A stretch of 10,507 nt of DNA from an uncultured Christensenella sp. Its GTDB lineage: Bacteria; Bacillota; Clostridia; Christensenellales; UBA3700. Positions within the stretch are counted from its first letter, which is position 1; the number at the start of each line of letters is the position of its first letter. Under the pieces are notes generated by a model. That model worked only from the letters and a program-made list of their open reading frames with translations. It searched no databases and was not told where the DNA came from. The stretch is taken from contig CAJTYW010000020.1 in NCBI GenBank assembly GCA_910583995.1, forward strand, positions 1 to 10,507. The letters run 5' to 3'. Shown piece by piece: positions 6,229 through 10,507 of this stretch. The translations under genes and the position numbers were made by a program.

Positions 6229-7260
6229 TCAGAGTTTTGTCATTTTTTCAAAATTATTGATACAATCGTCTTTTACTATCTTTTTGCCTAAATTCAAGTG
6301 CAATATGCTGTTTGATTTTTCCAAATCGCTACCAATAAAATCACGCATAATAATATTGACTTTAAAAAGACGCTCAGCATTTTGTTCAATACTTCTAATA
6401 AATTTACTCATATTTTCATTATGACCATTTTCTAAATCTTTTACATTTCCTAATGTGGGGGCTGTTAGTTGTGCTTGAAGCACAGTAAGCCCTTTTTCTT
6501 TATTCAATATATGTTCAAAATATTTTGGGATAGTTTCATTAATAAATTTCTCACTAGGTTTTGAGTTGTCGTCCCCGTTATATAATGAGTCCAAAACAGC
6601 ATTTTCAATGGTGCAGGAATCGTTATTTCTTCTAAAAAGGTAAGGGTAAGTATTGCCATTTGCTTGGTTGCTACCCCAAATTATTATGACTTTTCCACGC
6701 ATATCCTTGACGGTTAAGCTACTCGCAAAATCCAAATCAGATAATTCGCTATTATTTTTAATTGCATAATCTACAAGTCCTGTAGAATTAATAGCATCTA
6801 TAACAGCCTGCTGAGAGTCATTATTAAAATGCTGAAAATCAAGAACTAAAAATTCCGTTGTATAAGTTTTAATAAATTGTATTAAATCGCTTGCTATATC
6901 CAAAAATTTTTCACCGCTAGTATCAATGCTATGAAAAATTGTAAGTTCACCATTCTTTTTTTTGTTTACTCTAATATCAAAATATCTGCAACCATATTTC
7001 AATTGTTCGCCGATTGTTAAATCTTGAGTTTTAGTCATACCTTTAAAAGCACTTGTAGTAACGGAAATTCCGCTATCGTGCGAGCCAACAATTGCGACTT
7101 TTGTAATAGGCGTTTTATCTTTAATGCTACTTTGCCAAGTTTTATAAAACTCTTCTTGTTCGCTTGTAAGTCCTGCTGGCGGTGTATTATTGCAAGCAGT
7201 TAGTGCAAAACACAGCATAATTGCGATAAAAACTAAAAAAATAATGCTCTTTTTTTTCAT
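6229..7260 (-). CDS. Lipoprotein with PI-PLC X-type phosphodiesterase domain
   Basis: The protein has 343 residues. The N-terminus is a lipoprotein signal: KKK, a hydrophobic stretch (6-20) and lipobox L20-T-A-C23, so the mature protein should be tethered to the outer face of the membrane at C23. The catalytic pattern matches bacterial PI-PLC: GSHDSG with H61 (equivalent to B. cereus His32) and D62, FDIR with D95 and R97 (Asp67/Arg69), and H110 in IFHS (His82). LVLDFQHF (138-145) and IIMRDF (304-308) also resemble family strands. Known enzymes cleave phosphatidylinositol by a metal-independent mechanism; other relatives act on different glycerophospho-substrates, so lipid specificity is open. 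The start ATG (complement of 7258-7260) has only a weak GAGAG ribosome binding site. A strong promoter lies about 80 nt upstream. The gene is single, divergent from the recombinase. Confidence 0.85.
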   Translation of the reverse strand: MKKKSIIFLVFIAIMLCFALTACNNTPPAGLTSEQEEFYKTWQSSIKDKTPITKVAIVGSHDSGISVTTSAFKGMTKTQDLTIGEQLKYGCRYFDIRVNKKKNGELTIFHSIDTSGEKFLDIASDLIQFIKTYTTEFLVLDFQHFNNDSQQAVIDAINSTGLVDYAIKNNSELSDLDFASSLTVKDMRGKVIIIWGSNQANGNTYPYLFRRNNDSCTIENAVLDSLYNGDDNSKPSEKFINETIPKYFEHILNKEKGLTVLQAQLTAPTLGNVKDLENGHNENMSKFIRSIEQNAERLFKVNIIMRDFIGSDLEKSNSILHLNLGKKIVKDDCINNFEKMTKL

Positions 7261-7347
7261 ATTAAAATCTCTCTCAAATAACTTGTATAATATGTAAAAA
7301 TTTAAAATGGATTTTGGGTAATATTTTACAAATTATATCTAATTTGT

Positions 7348-7376
7348 ATTATAAATGAATTTTAAGCAAAAGTCAA
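7348..7376 (-). promoter_or_regulatory. Sigma-A promoter for the PI-PLC lipoprotein
   Basis: On the minus strand, TTGACT (complement of 7371-7376) and consensus TATAAT (complement of 7348-7353) are 17 nt apart. Transcription should begin near 7341, giving an A/T-rich leader of about 80 nt in which I see no structured riboswitch. Confidence 0.75.
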
Positions 7377-7436
7377 AGTGTTTTGATTGTATAAAAAAGG
7401 TTAAAAACACTTAAAAATTTGCAGAGAATTTTTGTC

Positions 7437-7479
7437 TACAATATATTATTTGTAAAATAAATATTGAAAATATATTGTA
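7437..7479. repeat. 11-bp perfect inverted repeat upstream of the recombinase
   Basis: TACAATATATT (7437-7447) and its exact reverse complement (7469-7479) are separated by 21 nt, and the spacer itself holds a near-palindrome around TATTTGTAAAATA. It lies in the 325-nt gap between the PI-PLC gene and the recombinase, outside both predicted promoters. It could be a binding or core-type site for the recombinase or a regulator. Low sequence complexity means chance is a real alternative. Confidence 0.4.
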
Positions 7480-7506
7480 AAGTTCTGAAAAAGTAAATAA
7501 AATCTA

Positions 7507-7535
7507 TAGAAAAACCAACGATTGTGAATTATAAT
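7507..7535 (+). promoter_or_regulatory. Promoter for the tyrosine recombinase
   Basis: TAGAAA (7507-7512, 4 of 6 consensus bases) and consensus TATAAT (7530-7535) are 17 nt apart. The start would be near 7542, exactly at a small hairpin with TCACTT (7543-7548), a GAAA loop and AAGTGA (7553-7558). The mRNA would therefore begin with a stem-loop, then nine U residues and the GGAGG site. Confidence 0.6.
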
Positions 7536-7542
7536 TAAAGTA

Positions 7543-7571
7543 TCACTTGAAAAAGTGAAATAATTTTTTTT
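7543..7571 (+). promoter_or_regulatory. 5'-end hairpin with T-run in the recombinase leader
   Basis: A 6-bp stem, TCACTT/AAGTGA, is closed by a GAAA tetraloop (GNRA class). A short AATAA follows, then a run of nine T residues (7563-7571) directly before the GGAGG ribosome binding site. It may protect the 5' end of the mRNA. The stem is too weak, and too close to the start site, for confident terminator or attenuator function. Confidence 0.35.
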
Positions 7572-7585
7572 TGGAGGAACCTATT

Positions 7586-8500
7586 ATGGTTTACAAACAA
7601 TGGTGCAGTGAGTGGCTAAACTGCTACGTAAAGCCACAAGTAAAAGAGAGGACATACGCTAAGTATTGTCAATTGGCAAAAAAACACATTTTGCCTGAAA
7701 TCGGCGAGTATCGCCTTTGTGAATTGTCGACAACAGTTTTACAACAATTTGTCAACAATATGCAGGAAAAAGGTTATGCAAGCACAACTATTCACGGTTT
7801 AATTTCTTTATTGAAATTATCGCTTGTCAAAGCAGTCGAGTTGAATTTGGTGGATAAAGAATATTCAATGTATTTATCAAGGCCTAAAACTCTTACTAAA
7901 CGAGTGGAATGTTTTTCTATCTACGAGCAACGAAAAATAGAAAACTTTATCGTTTTTATTGACAAACCGAAATATTTTGGTGTTTTGTTATCGCTTTATA
8001 CCGGCATAAGACTTGGTGAGTTGCTTGCTCTTGAATGGAACGATTTGGATATGCGAAAATGTATAATCAAAGTATCTAAATCTTGTCACGACAGTTGGGG
8101 TGATGACGGTTATATCAAAGTAATTGATACACCAAAAACTCACAATTCTCACAGGATAATACCTATGCCAAAGCAATTAGTACCTTATCTTAAGATTATG
8201 CGTAGGAATGCAACTTCAAAATATGTCATTCCGGGCAGGACAAATTATGGTTCAGGAATACGCACATATCAAAGATTTTTTGAAAAAATGCTTAGCGATT
8301 TGGGTGTCGCACACAAAGGTTTCCACTCTTTAAGACACACTTTTGCAACCCGAGCGTTGGAATGCGGAATGGACGTAAAAACTTTATCCGAAATTTTAGG
8401 ACACGCAAACCCAACAATCACATTGAATAGATATGCACATTCAATGTTCGACCACAAGACATCTATGATGAATAGAGTCGGTAAACTGCTTAGAAGATAG
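7586..8500 (+). CDS. Tyrosine recombinase / phage-type integrase
   Basis: The protein has 304 residues. I chose ATG 7586 because GGAGG (7573-7577) sits 8 nt before it; a possible TTG at 7571 overlaps that site and would waste it. An N-terminal SAM-like core-binding domain (about 5-85, with a VKERTYAKY motif) precedes the catalytic domain (about 110-300). All six active-site residues are present: R142 (TGIRLGE), K184 (TPKTHNSHR), H247-x-x-R250 (FHSLRH), H273 (LGHANP) and Y283 (NRYAHS, nucleophile). It lacks the AraC-like arm-binding N-terminus of Tn916-type Int, so it resembles smaller XerC/D-sized or cassette-type recombinases. No excisionase, relaxase or phage gene lies next to it, and I found no flanking direct repeats that would mark an integrated element. 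It may be a leftover of an island or a dedicated local recombinase. It appears intact. Confidence 0.92.
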   Translation: MVYKQWCSEWLNCYVKPQVKERTYAKYCQLAKKHILPEIGEYRLCELSTTVLQQFVNNMQEKGYASTTIHGLISLLKLSLVKAVELNLVDKEYSMYLSRPKTLTKRVECFSIYEQRKIENFIVFIDKPKYFGVLLSLYTGIRLGELLALEWNDLDMRKCIIKVSKSCHDSWGDDGYIKVIDTPKTHNSHRIIPMPKQLVPYLKIMRRNATSKYVIPGRTNYGSGIRTYQRFFEKMLSDLGVAHKGFHSLRHTFATRALECGMDVKTLSEILGHANPTITLNRYAHSMFDHKTSMMNRVGKLLRR

Positions 8501-8511
8501 GCATTATTCTT

Positions 8512-8549
8512 GAAAAACAGCGATTAGTCGCAATTTTCTAAATTTTTTT
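8512..8549 (+). terminator. Weak terminator after the recombinase
   Basis: GCGA (8520-8523) pairs with TCGC (8528-8531) around a TTAG loop. After a 2-nt internal mismatch, AAAA (8514-8517) pairs with TTTT (8534-8537). A seven-T run follows at 8543-8549. It lies 12 nt past the stop. The stem is short, so termination may be partial, but the next gene has its own consensus promoter. Confidence 0.35.
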
Positions 8550-8614
8550 ATAATTATTAATTACTTTTAATAATATTTTTAGTTTTTTTAAATTGTTTTT
8601 TTATAAATTCCTTA

Positions 8615-8643
8615 TTGACAATATTTAAAATAAAATATATAAT
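8615..8643 (+). promoter_or_regulatory. Consensus sigma-A promoter for the second phosphoesterase
   Basis: TTGACA (8615-8620) and TATAAT (8638-8643) are both perfect hexamers with the ideal 17-nt spacing, so strong expression is expected. The start should be near 8650, giving a leader of about 75 nt. The ribosome binding site TAGGAG (8714-8719) lies 6 nt before the ATG at 8726. Confidence 0.85.
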
Positions 8644-8725
8644 ATTTACAGAAATAGTACTTTAACTATTTTAATTTAAATTGTTTTGTCGTTGCAAAAT
8701 AATTGGATTTCTATAGGAGAAAATT

Positions 8726-10075
8726 ATGTTATCTGTAAAAAATAAAAAGCTACTTTGCGTTGTAAGTGGTGTACTTGGCGTAATTATGCTTGGTATAATC
8801 ATTACTGTTTGTGTTTTGTTTATACCTTTAAACGGAAGTGCATACGAATATGTATGGAGTGGGCCTAGTGCAGCTTATGACATTACCAAAGATTCCGTTG
8901 TAGTAGAAAAAAATCTAGATAAAGAAGATTTTACCATTGTTCAATTGACAGATATGCAACTTTGGTCTAGTGGTAAAGATAACAATGCAGCTTTTGACAC
9001 TGCAGAAGAAGTCATAAAAAGAACTGACCCTGATTTGGTGGTTTTTACCGGTGATAATGTTTCAGGTGTAGGTGTTCCCGAACTTTTAAAGACTTTTATC
9101 AAAAAAATAGAAGCATTAGCTAGCAAATATGATTTTTTGTGGGCACCTGTTTTTGGTAATCACGATAATGAAATGAGAGCTACGCCTAACTGGTCAGGTG
9201 ACCAATATTTAAAAGTTTCAAGAGAAAAAGGCGGACACTGCCTATTCCAAAAAGGCCCAACTAATTTGGGTGACGAATATGGCGACTTGCTTGGTAATTA
9301 TGTCATTAATGTAAAAGAAGGCAATCAAATTGTTCAATCTCTTTATATGCTTGACAATAGTGCTTATGCAAAATATTCAAAAGATTTAATCAATTCTGTT
9401 TTTGAAAAAGAAGGCAGAAAAAGCAAAGAAAGACCTTTCCCTTATGCACAAATCGAATGGTGCAAATGGCAAGCTACAAACATAAATAAAATTGCAGGGG
9501 ATACAGTGCCTAGTATATTCTTCACACATTGTGCTCCTTATGAAATGGGTGATGTAGTTTTAAAATATGTTGCGGGTGGAAATGGCAAAATTGATGGCCA
9601 AAAAAGCGACAATCCTAATAGCGACGATTTGGATAAAGAAATTGTAGGTAAAAATAGTTTTTGGACAATACCTGGTTCTAATATTCCTAATAGTGGTGGC
9701 GGACCTGTAATTAAACCTGCAAGCGATACAGATAATAATGCTATAAATTATCCTATCATTGACGGCAAAGAGCTAAAAGGTATACTTGGCAGAATTTCTT
9801 ATGTTCCTGGACACGCACTTTACAATACAGGTATCGTTGATGCAATGAAAGATTTAGGACTAAAAGGCTGGTTTGTAGGACACGACCACGAAAATGATTG
9901 TGTTTTTGAGTATGACGGAGTAGTTTATGGTTATGGCTTAAAAGCAGGACCTTCTCCAAAACCTTGGAATGATAGTTTCTTCTTTGGTGGTACTAAAATC
10001 GTAATGGATAAAAGCGGTAATATTAAACCTACGCACATTATTACAACAACTTCAGAGTCTTATTGGAAAAAATGA
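8726..10075 (+). CDS. Calcineurin-like metallophosphoesterase with N-terminal membrane anchor
   Basis: The protein has 449 residues. One hydrophobic segment (about 9-33) after a basic start (KNKK) and no lipobox suggests a signal anchor with the enzyme outside the cell. Metal-site motifs are D76-x-Q78 (LTDMQL), G109-D110-N, G144-N145-H146-D147, H268 (FFTHCAP) and G385-H386-D387-H388. The usual D-x-H of motif I is D-x-Q here, a change I associate with a PAP28/29- or Dcr2-like branch of the superfamily, so the protein should not be considered inactive. About 110 residues lie between motifs IV and V, including an S/N/G-rich stretch (about 285-340) that probably forms a surface loop. The substrate is unknown. 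It is not a close copy of the protein at 3426-4997, being alike only in motif order. The tandem position after the recombinase is probably not an operon, given the 225-nt gap and strong promoter. Confidence 0.9.
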   Translation: MLSVKNKKLLCVVSGVLGVIMLGIIITVCVLFIPLNGSAYEYVWSGPSAAYDITKDSVVVEKNLDKEDFTIVQLTDMQLWSSGKDNNAAFDTAEEVIKRTDPDLVVFTGDNVSGVGVPELLKTFIKKIEALASKYDFLWAPVFGNHDNEMRATPNWSGDQYLKVSREKGGHCLFQKGPTNLGDEYGDLLGNYVINVKEGNQIVQSLYMLDNSAYAKYSKDLINSVFEKEGRKSKERPFPYAQIEWCKWQATNINKIAGDTVPSIFFTHCAPYEMGDVVLKYVAGGNGKIDGQKSDNPNSDDLDKEIVGKNSFWTIPGSNIPNSGGGPVIKPASDTDNNAINYPIIDGKELKGILGRISYVPGHALYNTGIVDAMKDLGLKGWFVGHDHENDCVFEYDGVVYGYGLKAGPSPKPWNDSFFFGGTKIVMDKSGNIKPTHIITTTSESYWKK

Positions 10076-10174
10076 TTTATTAATTATAATGTTAAATTTA
10101 AGAGTTAGTCAAATTGCAATTATTTACACTAATTAATTTAGAATAATTGCGACAATGTTGTTTTTAAAATCAAC

Positions 10175-10210
10175 AAAAATAGCGAAGTGATTTTCATTTC
10201 GCTATTTTTT
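10175..10210 (+). terminator. Intrinsic terminator after the second phosphoesterase
   Basis: AAAAATAGCGAA (10175-10186) pairs perfectly with 10198-10209. The stem extends inward through a G-U pair and three more pairs to a TTT loop, about 16 pairs in all, and ends in six T residues. It lies 100 nt past the stop at 10075. Confidence 0.85.
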
Positions 10211-10331
10211 AATTATATGTGTTTATATTTATTATATAGCTATTTAACTATTATTTTTAATTGATATACAATAAATTTGAGCCATAAAATTGCTTAAATT
10301 TATAATATAAAATAAAAAATCACCTTATTAT

Positions 10332-10370
10332 TAAGCGGTATAAAACGTTCGTTTTACACCGCTTATTTTT
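10332..10370 (+). terminator. Second terminator-like hairpin downstream
   Basis: TAAGCGGT (10332-10339) pairs with ACCGCTTA (10358-10365). After one A/C mismatch, TAAAACG (10341-10347) pairs with CGTTTTA (10350-10356) around a 2-nt centre. ATTTTT follows. It is shaped like a plus-strand terminator, yet the 120 nt between it and the previous terminator hold no gene I can see. It may be a backup terminator, the end of a small RNA, or the remains of an interrupted gene. Confidence 0.6.
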
Positions 10371-10421
10371 GTGTAAAGTTTTAATTATTAAATTTAGGTG
10401 TTTTATGCAATAAAACTATCA

Positions 10422-10439
10422 AAAATCGGGGGTAAATTG
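10422..10439 (+). repeat. Dispersed motif copy 3, variant (AAAATCGGGGGTAAATTG)
   Basis: This copy matches copy 1 at 15 of 18 positions with no gaps; only the central TAC becomes GGG. It is the first repeat unit of the IS21-like end and links the two solitary copies at 1507 and 3322 to that element type. Confidence 0.55.
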
Positions 10440-10470
10440 CAAAAACAAGGGGTAGAAATGTAAAAAAAGA

Positions 10471-10497
10471 GTACATAGAATAAATATATCTATGTAC
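10471..10497. repeat. Inverted repeat / hairpin at the right edge
   Basis: GTACATAGA (10471-10479) and TCTATGTAC (10489-10497) form a 9-bp perfect stem with a 9-nt A/T loop. It lies inside the IS21-like end, just before the last ATG of the window. No T-run follows, so it is not a terminator. It could be a transposase binding site, or could mask the start of the first IS gene from outside transcripts. Confidence 0.55.
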
Positions 10498-10507
10498 ATA
10501 TTATATG

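Larger units (their letters stand above)
10421..10507 (+). mobile_element. Probable outer end of an IS21-like insertion sequence (cut by window edge)
   Basis: Two tandem repeats with a 20-nt period, GGGGTAAATTGCAAAAA (from 10429) and GGGGTAGAAATGTAAAAA (from 10449), are followed by a hairpin with GTACATAGA (10471-10479) and its complement (10489-10497). Multiple short terminal repeats of the GGGGTAAATTG kind are, to my knowledge, typical of IS21-family ends, outside the istA-istB genes. The window stops at an ATG (10505-10507), too early to test for istA. The outermost base is not certain: a TG at 10399-10400 is one candidate. The rest of 10076-10420 holds only the two hairpins and featureless A/T-rich DNA. 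Confidence 0.5.

Noticed and set aside
5022..7543. 15-nt exact repeat TTATAATTAAAGTAT at 5022-5036 and 7529-7543, considered as an attachment-site pair.
   Set aside because: It is almost pure A/T, overlaps promoter -10 regions at both places, and a match of this length is expected by chance in such DNA.
7571..7585. Alternative TTG start for the recombinase adding five residues.
   Set aside because: The TTG overlaps the GGAGG ribosome binding site that clearly serves the ATG at 7586.
7586..8725. Recombinase and second phosphoesterase as an operon or mobile cassette.
   Set aside because: A 225-nt gap, a weak terminator and a perfect consensus promoter separate them, and no repeats bracket the pair.
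9988..10001. GGTACTAAAATCG inside the second phosphoesterase, resembling the dispersed motif.
   Set aside because: The order of the parts differs and the site lies in coding sequence, so it is a coincidental similarity.
3426..10075. The two phosphoesterases as a recent gene duplication.
   Set aside because: They share only superfamily motifs; anchors, motif I, insertions and lengths all differ.

Overview
The window is AT-rich DNA (roughly 30-35% GC by eye). It has strong purine-rich ribosome binding sites (AGGAG/GGAGG), near-consensus sigma-A promoters and U-tailed intrinsic terminators. These features, and gene families such as DUF3737, a YhfW-like FAD/Rieske oxidoreductase and GH123/DUF4091, point to a low-GC Firmicute, most likely an anaerobic gut-type Clostridia lineage. 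I cannot name the species. No rRNA, tRNA, CRISPR array or replication origin is visible.

Layout: (1) 69-100, terminator of whatever lies upstream. (2) 197-1495 (+), FAD-dependent oxidoreductase with a C-terminal Rieske [2Fe-2S] domain. (3) 1655-3283 (+), cytoplasmic GH123/DUF4091 glycoside hydrolase. (4) 3426-4997 (-), membrane-anchored calcineurin-like phosphoesterase, convergent with the GH gene across a shared terminator. (5) 5250-6110 (+), DUF3737 beta-helix protein, divergent from the phosphoesterase. (6) 6229-7260 (-), lipoprotein with a PI-PLC X-type phosphodiesterase domain, convergent with DUF3737. (7) 7586-8500 (+), tyrosine recombinase. (8) 8726-10075 (+), a second, single-TM-anchored calcineurin-like phosphoesterase. 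(9) 10175-10370, two terminator-like hairpins. (10) 10421-10507, tandem GGGGTA repeats and a hairpin that look like the outer end of an IS21-type insertion sequence cut by the window edge.

Nearly every gene appears to be its own transcription unit. Convincing promoters precede six of the seven genes, and terminators sit between the convergent pairs, so this is not an operon. A loose functional theme exists. Three proteins are predicted to work outside the membrane on phosphoesters or phosphodiesters (two metallophosphoesterases and one PI-PLC-like lipoprotein), and a GH123-type glycosidase inside the cell could act on imported aminosugar glycans. This theme is inference from families, not evidence of a pathway.

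The most distinctive non-coding signal is a dispersed motif, AAAATCGGTACTAAAT. It occurs twice exactly, each time between a stop codon and a terminator hairpin (1507 and 3322). It recurs as a three-base variant in the IS21-like end at 10422. This suggests that IS21-family ends or their scars are scattered through the region. I see no clearly new multigene system. The orphan recombinase with its upstream inverted repeat, and the IS-like motif family, are the best candidates for follow-up.
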